Notes: a model not told the origin generated them from the letters alone. A stretch of 64,000 nucleotides of DNA from Chlamydomonas reinhardtii (GCF_000002595.2 NC_057019.1:4265327-4329326), one strand, 5' to 3'; positions 12,701 through 25,003 are shown, counted from the stretch's first letter. A program made the numbers and translations.

Positions 12701-14177
12701 ACCCATCCAGCCTGACAAGGCACCCCCTGCCGTATGTCAATGCCCCTCCCCACCGCTCCACTGAGGCTAGAGCCGCTGTAAGCTGCTCCCAGGGCTCACC
12801 TCGTCGTCGAGCTTCTCCGTGCCGTGCACCTGCTGCAGCAGATTGCGCATGGTGTTGTCCAGGTTGGTCTCGATCACGTCGAAGTCCTGCTTCTGCGACT
12901 CCAGCTCCAGCACCTGCATGCGACAAAACCACGAGGCTCGGCCGTTGTCAGCAGCAGGGGCGGCAGCACGGTTGTCAGCAGCATGGGCTGCTTGCCCGGC
13001 CCACGTTTCCCGCTGAAATCGCTGCACCACCACAGCGCTCGCAGCCACCGGTTGCACGCAGGTGAGCCCAAAGCCCCAGCTCCGGTGCAGCCTCACCAAC
13101 TTCCGCAGCTGGCTAATCAGCAGCTGCTGCTCCGAGGACAGCGCGAACTTGACGCTCAGGATGTTGCCGTGCACACGCGACAGCTCCTCCTGCACACAAG
13201 TCCCCCGCACGGCATCGTCGTTAAGGCCCGGACCAACAGGCCATGCACTGGCCGCAGGGACTGCATGCAGGTGTGGCATGCTACGTGAAAGCGTTACTGC
13301 GCCACAGTACCTTTTGGCTGCGCGGCACGGGGATTGCCCCTGACGTGAAGTTGGATGTGGCCTGCTGCACCGACTGCAGCACAGCGCGTAGCGCCATCGC
13401 CTTGTTCCCTGTGGCGATGCAAACACACAGTACGAATAGGGTCAGCACGTACGCATATGCAACAATCGTCGGGCGCTAGCGTATGCCGCGAGCGGTTCTG
13501 CACGCCCACCACCTGGCTGGCACCCGGCGTCGAACACACGCGCGGCGTCCCTAGCCTTGACTACACCCCTCCCTTTAGACAACCTGGTACCACCGCCGTG
13601 TCATAATATGCCAATTGATGTCCCAATTCGGCACAAGAATTCTACCGTGGGGCTGTACATGGCATGCAATAGGAAGTCTGCCGTGGCTCATGCGTGCAGC
13701 GCGTGCACAACCGACATGCATCATCCCAGATATCACACCGCATGTAGTACTGTTTGAGGAAAGCGCGAACAAGGTGCCAGGCGCTTTTCACTTAAGCTTC
13801 GCAGGTCAGACGACTCCATCAGAGCTACGCGTACGCGCAGAACAGTTTAATCGTGTTTCCTTGCCATCCCATGCCCTGCCTGTCGTCAGGTATCCAGCAA
13901 TAGAGGAATCATCAGTCGGAGGCAAGGCCTCAAGCTCCGCCATGGCCGCCTCCGTAGACGCATTTGTACTCTGCAATGTGAGAATTGAACATGAGACAAG
14001 CTACGGCCTCAGCGGTCTCGCCAGGCACTACCCAGCGAACAGATGGCATTATACCTGGTATAGAGCCTTCGCGTCCGCCGAGAAGGCCGATTCGTATTTC
14101 TGTAGGTTGCCGCATAGCGCTTGGAGGTCCACTAGAGCGGCTCTAAAGGCCTCCGCGCTGGTCGCGAGCGCCAGCAT
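9737..14177 (-). CDS. Leucine-rich-repeat (ribonuclease-inhibitor type) protein with helical N-terminal half
   Basis: Ten exons, all in consistent phase: 14055-14177, 13835-13970, 13311-13408, 13097-13189, 12800-12913, 12192-12552, 11742-11986, 11184-11532, 10484-10680 and 9737-9970. They give about 649 residues. Residues 1-240 are helical (LISQLRKL, TEKLDDE, AEAERLQNG) and likely coiled coil. An acidic linker (DEEEDDDDDPFF) and an Ala/Pro-rich spacer follow. From about residue 470 come four or five RI-type repeats: VRALSLSHNYLG, VTALDLPDNNITDLG, LTQLQLAYNKIGDQG, LKKLGLAFNNIGKAG. Such repeats are protein-binding scaffolds; the partner is unknown. A ciliary or NLRC3-like role would be a guess. 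The ATG at 14177 is the weakest point: the frame stays open upstream without a nearby ATG, and the second exon's donor (13834) has a close alternative. Confidence 0.75.
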
Positions 14178-14541
14178 CGGAAGCGGCAACGAGGCACTAT
14201 CGCCTTCAGAGTCGTGCCCCCGACTAAAGCGATGCTTCCCTCTCTTCTTATGCCCCCTATGAACCTCTTCGTGTGTGGGTCGAGGGACTATTGTATATGG
14301 TTCTTCAGGTCCTGGTCAAAAGATTGAGCAGGGAGGAGCACGCACTTACAACAACAGCACAGACTGTTATCTGAATGTGTAGTATAGCCGAGCTTGCTGG
14401 GTATTACTGGTCGTGCGGAACGGTGACGCCAACAGGCTGAAACACCATGCAGACCCCCCAGTCACACCCCAATGCTCGCACCTGGTTGGCTCGGCGGCCT
14501 CGGCCAGATTGCAAAGGTTCATCGCCCAGAGTTCAAAACCC

Positions 14542-14546
14542 TTACA
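14542..14546 (-). terminator. TGTAA poly(A) signal for the METTL gene
   Basis: TTACA on the plus strand, about 300 nt beyond the methyltransferase stop codon and upstream of the LRR gene start. Confidence 0.55.
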
Positions 14547-14848
14547 TCATAGCAAGCATTATATATCCGCATCACACAATGCGTGCACGCATTTCGGTCC
14601 GCAAGGCACGACCCTGCTGGAGGGCCCAACACACACCGTGCCACGCCCAGCGCCGTTGCAACGGCGGACGGACGGACGGACGTGCCTCTAGTCCAATCAG
14701 CACACCCCTGTAAACATCAAATGCTCCTCCCCCAACAATGGCACTCACTTCGCCCATTGGCCTTGAGCGCGACGTTCTCGACGTGCAAATCGGCTCCTTG
14801 CCATCCGTACCATCGCCCCTGCATGACCCGCCCATGCGACGGCGCAGC

Positions 14849-17800
14849 TTACGCAGCCCCCGGCTTGGTGAACACGCAGTGGATGAAGACCCGCCGCAGC
14901 TCCAGCCCGCTCTTCCGGTTCCGATTGACGACCGTCACATATCTGGAGGGCGTAGACGGTGCCGGGCAGCGCGTGAGTGGGATGACAACACACGTAGCCT
15001 GGTCAACGAGTGCTGGATGCTAGGAATGTGCATGCCCGGAACCGCAAGCAACACCAAATGCCCGGGAGAAAGCCACCATGGCAACCTTGAAAGCCCTAGA
15101 TCAAATGCATATAGAGACTTAAGGTCCCAACCTACTTGAGCTCTGTGATGTCAAAGCCGGCCTGTGTGGCACGAGCCGCCATGTCCTCCAGACTGAAGAA
15201 GTAAGCCATGGTGCCTGTAAGCGTAGGGTGCGCTACATGTCCATTACACACGAGGGAATGCCAATACACACCCAGAGGGTGCCAGACACGCGTGTGGGTT
15301 TCACACGGCTAAGCGATCCTGTCATCCTGGGATGCGTTTTGTGACTGCTTACAGTGCCTGCAGCGTGTGCGGGTGCATGTGGGTGTTTGTGGCGGGCCGG
15401 GGAGTTAGCACGCCAGGGCCAAATCCGTGACTCCATCTCTTGGGCAAGTACAGGGCAGCAGGCAGCGCCTTGCGCGGCTGGAGCGGACGGCGCAGACGCG
15501 TGCGCGGAAGAGAGGCGTGGGCGGCACACCCATTACACCCCCCCACACACACACACACACAAACACGCACGCAACCACAAACACACAAACTTAGTCTCAC
15601 TCACACGACACATACCACACACTCTCTCATATACACGCATTAACACAAATAGCGTACACATCAAATTTAGTCACGAGCGATTGGCGCAGCCCATCGCAGT
15701 CAGACAGCGCAGCGCGCCGCATTCAAGTCCCGGCAAGCGGCCTGCGCTCACCGTCTCCGCGCTTGTACAGGTTGGGGCCCACCCACTGTTCCGGCGGGAT
15801 GCGCAGCTGCGTGCTCGGGCAGCGGCAGGGGCGCGACGGCAGCAATGGCAGTGTGGGTGAGGCGTTGGACACGCGGGTCTTTTCAACGTCCAGCGTCACA
15901 CACTTGCGCGCCGCCTCCAGCTAAAGGCACTCACACATGTCGCTGTTTTACAGAACCCCTGGTCATCCTGCACACTTGCACGGAATGCATGACGGGTAAC
16001 CCCAGCTCCTCCTGCCTACAGGCCCACAGCCCTATAGCCCCGCCGCGCCCTCATGAACCCCGAAGACCAATCCGCAAAGCTCGCCTCCGCCGCCGCCACA
16101 TTCGCCCCCGCCCCCGCCCCCGCCCTTGCCCGCGCCCCCGCCTCCACCCCTCACCCACCCACCCACCCACCCACCCACCCAACCGCCCCTCACACCCCCC
16201 ACCCGCCCCTCACACACCCCCTCCCCCACCCACCCACCCGGCCCTCACCTGCACCATGTCGTACAGGCCGTGGTCGCGGATCAGCAGTCGGCCGCCTGGG
16301 GCCAGGGAGCGCCACGCGTGCTGCAGCATGACCAGCTGCGGCGGGCGGGCGGGGGCAGGGGGAGGTGGGTGGGCGTGTGAAACACACGTGGGGGTTGGGG
16401 GCCCGGGAGGCGTGGGCATCCGGCAGGGGACACTGGGGACACGATGGGACCTCAGGTCGTGAGCTCAAGCCGGACGCGGTGCACATTGCTACTCCGTTTC
16501 CCCCTTGGGTGTTGCGAAAACCACCACCACCTTCCCTGGGGCCGCCTCCACCCGGCTGGCCGCCTCCGCCCCCGCCCCCGCCCCTGCCAGGCTGCCGCCC
16601 ACCTGCTGCTGGGGCGGCACCGCAGACAACGTGAACATGATGAGCAGCGCGTCCGCCGCCAGGCCGTTGAACAGGTGGGCGGCGGCGGGGTCGGTGGCGT
16701 CGGCCGGGAACACGGCCACGCGGGAGCGGTCGACGCCCTCGGCGTGCGCGGCCGCCAGCAGCTGTTCCAGACAGGTGGTGGAGATGTCTGCGGGCCGTGT
16801 GCGCAGGTGGGTGGGAGGGTTGCGCGGGCAGGTTGGAGACGAGAACGAATAACGAAATCGGCGCCCAAGATTGATGGCATCCGGATCCGGAAGAGGTCGG
16901 AAGGGTGCGAGTATGCCGTAGCTGCCAGCTCAGCCCCGCCTGCGCACCTGTGCAGGTCGTGCGCGAGCCGGGGTTTGCTTTGAGCACGGGCAGGATGGAG
17001 GAGCCGCAGCCGGCGCCTATCTCCACCACGTGTCGGCAGTCGGGGTGCGTCAGGAACGGGAACTCCAGCAGCAGGTAGCGCCGCTCCTGCGTTTGTGTGT
17101 GTGTGTGGGGGGGGGTGGACGACGGACGGTGGGGTGTGTGCGTTTGGGTGGATGGGGTGGGTGGGTAGCGGGGTGGCGGGGTGGGTGAGTCGTTGATGGG
17201 GGTGTCTGCAATCCAGCCACCAGGCAGACATTAGGGCGAAGTGGGCAACCTGCTGAGATGCCAACCGTATGCTGGTTGCAACCGCAAGGCATGCCGCTTC
17301 GTGATCCCGCTGCCAGCTTTCATCCCGCCATGGCTGACTGGTTCCGCGCCCGAGACAGGCTCAATACCAATCCCACGCACGTCATCCTGCGTGCAGATCT
17401 TCTGGCAGCGTCTCGCCTAACACCCCCACCTTGAAGAAGCGGGCCGAGGGGTGGGCCTTGTAGAACTCCTCCCACCGGTCGCCTTCGTAAGACGTGGAGG
17501 CGGCGGGCACGCCCCCGGACGCGGCACTCTCAGCCGCCGCAGCTGCGGACAAGGCGCCGCCTCCCAGGCCGGCTTGCCGGCCCTTGTTTCTCCACGACGC
17601 CGCGCCTTGAGACAACGAAGACGACGACGTCGAGGTGGCGTCCGTAGACGGCGCCGACTGGTCTTCTCGAGGCCGCTCTGCAAGCGCCACCGCTGCCGCC
17701 GCTGCCGCCTGCTGCTCTGGCCGGTGGCCATCCCCCGCTGCTGCGGCGCAAGCGGCCCCAGCAAGGCTGGCAGCGACGCGCTCGCTGGCCGTCCCCTCCT

Positions 17801-18230
17801 CAGCATCGCTGAACACCTGCTTGGCAGCACGCAGGGCACGGCCGGCCGCCTCCTGCGCCTCCACTATATGGCGCACCGCCGCCGCGTGCTCCTCCCAGTC
17901 GAAGTCGTGTTCATGGTACTCCGCCGCGGGGCGCGCGCCCTGCCCTACATAGCCGCTGCAGGCGACCGAGCTCCGCGCATGACACGTAGCGGGTGGCGCG
18001 ACACAGCTAGCGCTGGCCATGTTGGTGGGTGCTGCGGCGCGGTGTCGATGGGCGACCGGCGCGGGGTGCCGTTGTGGCTCGGCGACAGGGGTCGCAGCGG
18101 CCGCGACAGGCGCGCTGACCCGTGTCAGCCAGGACTGCGCGCTGGATTTGGTCGATACTATTAGAGTAATAGAGCTAGGTGGTCTCGCGCTGGCTGGTGA
18201 TGCAAGGGAAAAGCCGCTGCTTGAGCGCAT
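14849..18230 (-). CDS. METTL2/6/8-type methyltransferase, likely tRNA N3-methylcytidine (m3C)
   Basis: Seven exons: 17430-18230, 16948-17086, 16603-16787, 16249-16335, 15752-15806, 15136-15214 and 14849-14942; phases agree and total 479 residues. The family signature is clear. DRWEEFYKAHPSARFFK crosses the first splice into ERRYLLLEFPFL. The SAM-binding motif I is VVEIGAGCGSS (about 287-297). Then come LLIMFTLSAVPP, LAPGGRLLIRDHGLYDM, LYKRGDGTMAYFFS and a C-terminal RRVFIHCVFTKP. In yeast and animals this family methylates C32 of certain tRNAs using SAM. An unusually long N-terminal extension of about 250 residues precedes the domain. Its first 50 residues are Ser/Ala/Arg-rich with few acids, like an organelle transit peptide; the ATG at 18020 is a cytosolic alternative. 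The gene is divergent from the protease gene across about 310 bp. Confidence 0.92.
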
Positions 18231-18539
18231 GCTGCAAGCGTGCGTGTGCGGCGCACCGTTTGGTCCTCACCGTTGGCTGTTCGACAATAAATGAACTGCT
18301 TTTACATGCATGCGTCACATAGAGACAATGGATTCAGGCTAGTCCTGGGGCCGCGAGCGATGGGTCGGATCGATTTAGGGACTTCAGGGAGTCCAAATTG
18401 CATTATAAAACAGAAGTACTATAGCAGACATAGCTCAACAAGCATCACGTATCGTCATTTACTGTTGCCGCCCTTTCCCTGGAAGAAAACAAAACCCGAG
18501 TTGACGACGCGCAGCACGTCCTTCCACATTTAGTCGGGG
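18231..18539. promoter_or_regulatory. Shared bidirectional promoter region (METTL / protease)
   Basis: This is a 309-bp gap between divergent start codons, relatively AT-rich and with no exon. Both transcripts are inferred to start in or near it. Confidence 0.45.
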
Positions 18540-21500
18540 ATGCTCCAACACAGGCTACAAAGCAACTATCATGCCTCCTGCAGCAAACCTTGGAGCGGGC
18601 TCGGATGTCGGAGCGGTTTTGCGTTCCTCAGAGCTAGAGCAGAGCGTTGCCGGGGCAGGCTTATAGTGGTGCGCTCTGCTGAGGAGATTGCGGCGCTAAC
18701 GGCGGTTGCTCATTCTGAGGCTGTTGAGCGCGAGCGGGAGCTCCTAAAAAGTCATGCAACTCCACAACTCCGCGAGAACCTTTTGAAGCACGGTGAGAGC
18801 TCTTGTGACTAGGTGCCCGTGCTTGACGCGGGGGACAAGGCAACTTTAGGTTAGGCCTGTCCCTTTGGGAGCTGTGTACGCCAGCTCCGACTCCCTGCCT
18901 TTCTCCCCCCTCCATAAGCTGCCCCCGCCCACTTGGCCGCCAGGCTTCGCGGACCAGGCGCTGCCGGAATCGCATGATGAGCTCCTGCAGCTGCTGGCGG
19001 GGGCGAACCTCAAAGCGCGCTCACAGGTGCGCGCCTGCTTGTGGCCCTCTCGTTCCACTGCAGCACCCACTCCCTTTCGATTTTATTTGATGGAACCGTC
19101 GCGCTCACATCCACCTGCACACGGTCGTAGGTGGTATCATTCCCGTTGCGCAAGACACCGCGCAGCCCGCGGGCGATCAAATCCTTTCTGGTGGCGCCCA
19201 TTGGTGAGTGGATGGGATGGTGCACGTCAACACGGGTCCACGGGTCCACGCAGCCTGCCCGCGCCCTCTGGCCCCAACCCATACCGTACCCAACACAGTG
19301 CTGTGTGGCGTGGCGGACTGGGAGCCCCATCGCTGCGCCTGACAAACACCCCGCCGTCACCCGCATCCGCACCTCGCACCTCGCAACCGCACCCACTCCC
19401 GCACCCGCGCCCACACACCCCGCACCGCGCCGCACCGGCGCACCGGCGCACCGCAGATGTGGAGGACGTGGGCTTTGTGAACTTCCTGCTGGACAGCGGC
19501 AGCAGCGGGGCGCTCATCACCGGCGAGCTGCGCGACGTGCTGGGGCTCAGCCCCACCGACGGCCAGGTGCGCGTGCGTACAGAAAACACATGTGTGTGGA
19601 AAACCACATAGAAGGCAAAATTGTGCACTGCCGAGACGGGTAGGCCCTGAAGACACCGCGAGTTGGGAGAACCGACAGGAGAACGGGAGGTCGGGAGGAG
19701 GCAAAGAGCTGGGGCCCTGAGGCGGGGGCTGCGGAATGGCACTGGGGGCGCGGGGGCTGCAGCTGGTGACCGTGTGGCAAGGGCTGAGGGGCGGGAGGGT
19801 GGCAGGAGGAGGGCATCGGGCACTCGGGTTGCACCAAAGCCGCGCAGATGGTGGCACTCAGGCGCAAGGGGGGAGGCGGTGTGGGAGGGGTTCCGGGGCG
19901 GGTGCAGCGGGAGGGGACGGTGCAAACAAGCCATGCCGCATGTCACCATGCGGCGGGGCTGGCGGGGGGAGGTGCTCAAGCCTGCTGGGCGGTGGCGTGT
20001 GTGGGTCCCTTGGGCGAGTCCGGCATGTGCCCGGCGCTTCATTGTGTGTGTTGTTAGAAAACGAAACGAAAGCCCGCCCAACGACGGTACGTCACTGTGT
20101 GTGAGTACCGTATATGTATGTTTATAAAGGAAACTGTGTATGAGTATGTGTGAGTATGTGTGTTCACTGTTCAGGTGGTCAAGGGCGTGGACAGCAGCGG
20201 CCTGACGCTGCGTCAGAAGGTGAGGCTGCCGCCGCTGCGGCTGGGGCCGCAGCTGCTGGACATCCGGGACGCCTACGTCACCACCCTCAAGTCCGACCAC
20301 GATATTGACGTCGGTGAGCGGCCTGAGCAGCCCTGGCGGCTACTCGGGTGATGCAGTCGTAGTTTGGGCCACAGGTGCTGGGTGCTGGAAACCGTCGCAT
20401 GTGTTTCAGTGACAGGGCCAGCTGCATGTACCACCATCGCAAGGGTTTGGCTTGCAGCGGGCTCAGTGCGGGCACGCGCAGGCCGGGCTGTCTCACACAC
20501 CCCCACTAACCCTGTCCTGCCTCGTCCTTGTCCGCGCCTGCTGGCGTCCTGGCCTCGTGGGTTGCGGCTGATGCGGTTGCGGCTGCGTGCTGCGTGCTGT
20601 GCGCTGTGTGCTGCTGTCAGGCGGCGTGCTGGGCCTCAACTTCCTGCGCATGTTCGAGGTGGAGATCTGCCAGGACCGGAAGCGCATGGCCTTCCACCCG
20701 CCCGGCCACATCGACAAGGGGGTGCTGGACGTGGCGGGTATGGCGGTGCTGCACTGCGACGTGCTCAAGGGTAGGCATGGTGGGGGAGGGGCGGGGTCGT
20801 AGATACCAGCCCAAACTAAACCAAACCCAATGCACAAGAGCGTGGGGGTGGGGGGGGTAGGACGGGCTGTGCTCCATGGTTGGAGGGTTGGAAGGGCAGC
20901 GTTGCCTCGGGCGGTGCGGACACCAGCGGCGCTGGAGCCCCAACCTAGCAGTATGGCCTCCCGCGCAACCCGCAACCTCAACCGCCAACCTCCCACCTCC
21001 CCCCGCACCCGCACCCACGGCGCCAGGCGGCCTGCTGGGCGTGCCCGTGTCGCTCAACGGCTCGGCCCGCTTCCCCGCCATCCTGGACCTGGGGGCTAAC
21101 TTCTCCATCCTCAACTGGCCGGCGGCGGAGCTGGCGGGCGTGCGGCGCGGCGCCGACGGCGCACCCGCGGACAGCAGCATGCAGGAGGTGGGTGCGGGGG
21201 CAGCTGCCGGGGGGAGGGGGTGGGGGGGTTAACGTTGAACCAATCCCGTAAGGAAACAGTCGCGCGGCAAGGAGAACTGCAGCTGCAAAAGCGCGTCGTT
21301 GTACATCACCGTATGTAGTCGGGCGGGCTTGGGCAGTGTAGCGGCAGGTGGAAGGAGCAGTCCAGAGCAGCTCCGAAGTCATGTCAACAGTGCGAGCCGC
21401 GCGCGGACCCCGTCGCCCAACTAGTTGCAAGGTTATACTAACATACTCACCTGGATGTGAACGAGGAAGCGCCAGGTAGAAGCGTCCAGCAGCCGGGCGC

Positions 21501-22403
21501 GACGGACATGTGGGGGATGGCAAGGCGGCGAGTATGAGTAGAAGTCGTGGAAGTAGCGTAGCAGGGCAGTACAAGGCTATGGGATCCCGCGCGCGGCTTG
21601 ACAAAGGAAGAAAGAGGGAGAAAGGAGGGAGGGCGGCAGTGTTAAGGGGTGGGGGGGGAGCGGGACTGTTGGACAGGGGCTGCGGAAGGTACGAAAGTCA
21701 GTGCCTAGCGCCGCGCCAGCTGTGAGTGGCATGCTGCTTCGTCGCAGTCCTGGTCAACTAGCACACAGCTCAGGCAACTGACGCTGCCTGCCTGCCTGCC
21801 TGCCTGTCTGCCTGCCTGCCTGCCTGCACCCGCTCTGCCCGCGCCTCGCCCCGCAGCAGGTGACCAGCATCGACGGCCAGCGCAGCAACCGCATCCGCCG
21901 CGGCTATCTGGACGTGGTGCTGGGCGGAGAGGGTGAGAGGAGGGGCGGGCCACCTGGGCGGGGTGGGGCAGGGCGGGGCAGGAAACAGAAGAGGCAGGGG
22001 CCCAGGCGAGCTTCCAGCACGTGCCAGGCTTGCGCCGCTGGCGCACCCGTGTGTGCTTGTCCCACAATTGACGTGGAACCGGAACGACCAGTCCCTCTTT
22101 ATTGCAGCCATGGCCACCAACTCGCCATTCCTGGAAGCAAATTCCTGGAATCGCGCCTAACCACTTTCCCTTCCTCCCCAACCCCCACCCACACGCTCCT
22201 CTTTGCCCCCCCCCTCCACGCCCGGTCCCCGCCCAGACACGTCGTACGTGCCCAGCCGCTCCCTGGCGCTCATGGTCCGCGACATCCCCTCCTTCGCCGT
22301 GCTGGGCTTTGGCGAGTCGCCCGTCATGGTGCTGGGCTACGACCTGCTGTCCGCGGACCGCCTGGTGCTGGACCTGCGCAACCAGCGCATCTTCATAAAG
22401 TAG
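18540..22403 (+). CDS. Aspartic protease-like protein with two retropepsin-type lobes
   Basis: Nine exons: 18540-18792, 18872-19026, 19131-19203, 19457-19566, 20175-20313, 20621-20770, 21027-21187, 21857-21932 and 22237-22403. All junctions keep phase, giving 427 residues. The N-terminus (MLQHRLQSNYHASCSKPWSG) looks like an organelle transit peptide. Lobe 1 has the catalytic motif FLLDSGSSGALI (Asp173) and ends with GVLGLNFLRMFEV, the strand that usually closes a retropepsin fold. Lobe 2 repeats the plan with FPAILDLGANFSIL (Asp314) and GYDLLSADRLVLDLRNQ near the C-terminus. The second motif is D-L-G instead of D-T/S-G, so its catalytic state is uncertain. It is a spliced host gene and I see no flanking retroelement. 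Substrate unknown. The first acceptor (18871) is the weakest junction. Confidence 0.85.
20802..20830 (+). repeat. Intron-restricted dispersed repeat, family 1 (copy a)
   Basis: The motif ATACCAGCCCAAACTAAACC and its continuation start 31 nt after the 5' splice site of protease intron 6 (20771-21026). It shares its sequence with copies in introns of the AP2, RPB7 and 57.9-63 kb genes. Confidence 0.75.
21229..21597 (+). repeat. Intron-restricted dispersed repeat, family 2, long copy
   Basis: It lies wholly inside protease intron 7 and begins 41 nt after the 5' splice site with GTTAACGTTGAACCAATCCC. A closely similar copy occurs in reverse complement at 49585-49782, inside an intron of a minus-strand gene, so both copies have the same orientation relative to their host gene. 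This copy carries an extra internal segment of about 180 bp. Confidence 0.8.
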
Positions 22404-22647
22404 CGGAGGCGTGGAGGCGTGGAGGTGGAGGGAGGGAGGGAGGGAGGGAGGGGAGAGGGAGGGGGTAGGGGGAGGGGTTGTGAGGGATGGGCGGTGGCAG
22501 GCTGAGGGGCGGGTGCATGCCACAGAAGGGGCGCAAGGAGGGCGGCGAGGAAGAGGCGGCTGGAGCGTTGCGTGGTGGAGGGAGATGAGGCGCAGCGGCG
22601 CATGACTAGAGGCGGGACAAGTGTGTGGGAGCGAAGGGCTGTAGGGC

Positions 22648-22652
22648 TGTAA
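22648..22652 (+). terminator. TGTAA poly(A) signal for the protease gene
   Basis: TGTAA 245 nt after the protease stop codon. A G-rich (GGGA)n tract at about 22430-22460 lies within the predicted 3' UTR. Confidence 0.6.
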
Positions 22653-22669
22653 GGAGCACGTTGCGTCGG

Positions 22670-23614
22670 GTAACCTTGGTTCGTGTGAATGGGACGTGTG
22701 GGCCGGGCCGGGCTGTTGCAGGTTGCCTGTTACGGCGTGGAGAGCGTGCAGAGTTGAGTGCACTGCTGAGCGATTGCAAAAACACGCATTGTGCAAGGTT
22801 GTGGAAGTTGCAGGCGTGCCTCCTGGCCGGAGTCGAGGGCAAATGGAAAGAAACCGGCCCCGAGAAGAACGGTGCACTTGCGAAGGCCGCATGCAACACG
22901 AGTGAGTATTCGAGGGCGTTATCTTGCACTGCATGGCATGCTGCATGGGCATCTTGAATGCGAATAACTACAGACTGCAGATGTAGGTGAATCTGTGCTT
23001 ATTGTTCAGTATCCCGTATTCAGTTTCTGGTGTTGCTGCTTAGAGCCGTAGCCATTCAAGTGCGGACACGTGCGACGTAGAGTTGGTTCTTGGTCCCAAG
23101 GCGGGCTTAGGGTCGGGATCGCCTGTACCTTTTATTGAGGTTTGTACATTACGGTAGCCATTGCGCGTGCGTTCATGTCACGTGCTGCGTATGATACGAG
23201 CGTTCAGTAACCGTATGCTACTTGTGCGACTGTGGTCGACCTGGGCATGTTGCCGTGCGGGGGCAGAGGTGCGTGTTGATGGGGTGTGGACGGTATCTAC
23301 TGTGTTGGCGAAGAATGAGCATAGGTACGGACAATGCAGCAGGTAGAAGAGTCTGAAGGAGAGCTGGATGTCGACGGAATGGAGTACCGCTGGCGGAGTG
23401 GGGTCAATCATAAAGAGACGTAAAGAGTGTCCTTAAAGGGGACCAGTCCGTCGCTTCATGCCCGTGCCGTGCCGTGGCTGTCCATCGCATTCCAGCCAGC
23501 TGTCGGCAGGCTTGCCCGCACGTCAGCTATACTGTCAAGATACTTACGTATAAGCTGTTCGTAGGACGTCACAGCTTCACGAGTTGAACTCTACAAGAGA
23601 ATGTGACCGAGCAA
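22670..23614. other. Intergenic region upstream of ZSWIM7
   Basis: About 950 bp with no frame of coding character on either strand. The promoter and 5' UTR of ZSWIM7 are inferred to lie in its distal part. A TACGGTA heptamer occurs at 23150. Confidence 0.4.
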
Positions 23615-25003
23615 ATGTCGACTCTGGAAGGCGCCGCAAAACCTCTCAACATAGCGAGGTATGCTTAAAACAAACGGCTACATGCGCAACTGGCTATGAG
23701 GCGCCGGGTGGACTGGGCGACATTTGATTTTCTTTGCGCGCAGAGCTGCAGATGCGTGCTTCGCAGACCTGCAGAACTACCTTGGACAAAATCCACATGC
23801 AGATGGTGAGCAAAGCTCGGGCAGCCAGCACCAGGTCCCAAGGCTGGCACGACCGAATTGCCGCTCTGCAAGTAGCCCAACTCCCTGCCCCCTTCCCTGC
23901 CGTCCTCCCTGCCCTGACCTCCACTTTGGACAGTCCCTGATGACATCTTGGCAAGGTAGGTCGCTGCAAAACATGGACTAGTCTAAGTGGCCTGCTTGCG
24001 GGTATCCCGTGGAGGAGGATGCCATAACCGTTTCCCTCCCCCGCGTCGTTCCCTCGCACACCTCCCCCACATCGTCGGACAGCCTGCACCTGCTGTTCGG
24101 CAAGAACTTTGCAAAGGCGCTAGAGGTGGTGGACGGCGGTGGTATCGTGTGCTTTGTGGGCGAGCACACAGGGCGCCGCGTGTACAAGGTGGGTGCGGCC
24201 AGCTGCGACCAGCAGCTACGGGTCCTGCGGCCAGCTGTGGATCCCTTCACAGCAAGTACAGCTTGACTGTGCGGCTCCGCCGTGCGCGCACATGTCAAAG
24301 AACCGCCTTCCTCCCCAACACCAACGCGGTCACCGACCCTCTCTAACGCGCACCTGCCCCTCCGCCTGCCTGCCTGCCTGCCTGCTTGCCTGCCTGGCTG
24401 GCTTCAGGTGCCGGGCCGGCGCGCAGGCGACCACTACATTGTGTTCCCCGCGCACTACTGCGCCTGCCAGTCCTTCCAGTACGACGTGGTGGGCCGCAGC
24501 GAGGCCGTGGCGGTGCGTGGCGCGGCGGCCCCGCCACAGGGGTCCGGCAGGGGTGGCGGGGCCTCGTGGCAGGGCGTGGAGGGGAAGGGGCGCGGAGCGG
24601 AGCGGAGGTGCCACCCTGGGTGTGCTTGACAGCCGCACAACCGCTGACATGGTCACAGCAGTCACACATGTCAGGAGACGTGCGACAGGGCGGTTGCGCT
24701 GCAATGCTGCCTTGGCGGGTTTGGGAAGGTGCCACCGGTATGGCGGGGGCCAGGACCGTGCTCGTGCCCCCAAAAACCCATCCACCCACCATTGCGCTGC
24801 TGCCTTGGTGTGGGTTTGGAAGACATGATCCCTCCGGCCTCACCCACTTACGCGTCCCTCCTCCTCCCGCAATGCCCCCACACACACGTGTGCAGTGCAA
24901 GCACCAGCTGGCGGCGCGGCTGGCGGGCGTGTTGGGCCGCACCTCTGTCAGCCGGGTGCCTGACTACACCATCGCCCATATGCTGCTGGAGCACTGCGCG
25001 TAG
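23615..25003 (+). CDS. ZSWIM7: ZSWIM7 / SWS1 homolog (Shu-complex recombination factor)
   Basis: Six exons (23615-23658, 23744-23805, 23934-23955, 24083-24188, 24408-24512, 24896-25003) give 148 residues; human ZSWIM7 is 140. Landmarks match the family in order: IPDELL-like VPDDIL, LLFGKNFAKALEVVDGG, a GRRVYKV motif, then the SWIM zinc-binding pattern CAC (in YCACQSF) and CKH (CKHQLAARL), with a C-terminal TIAHMLLEHC. In other eukaryotes SWS1/ZSWIM7 pairs with a RAD51 paralog and promotes RAD51 filament formation in homologous recombination and meiosis. The third exon is only 22 nt. No TGTAA occurs between the stop and the MITE that follows, so the MITE probably supplies the poly(A) signal. 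Confidence 0.92.

Noticed and set aside
21275-21465. Extra segment in the long family 2 copy as a spliced-out intron
   Set aside because: Its ends relative to the short copy are not GT-AG in either orientation, so a simple indel is the better reading.
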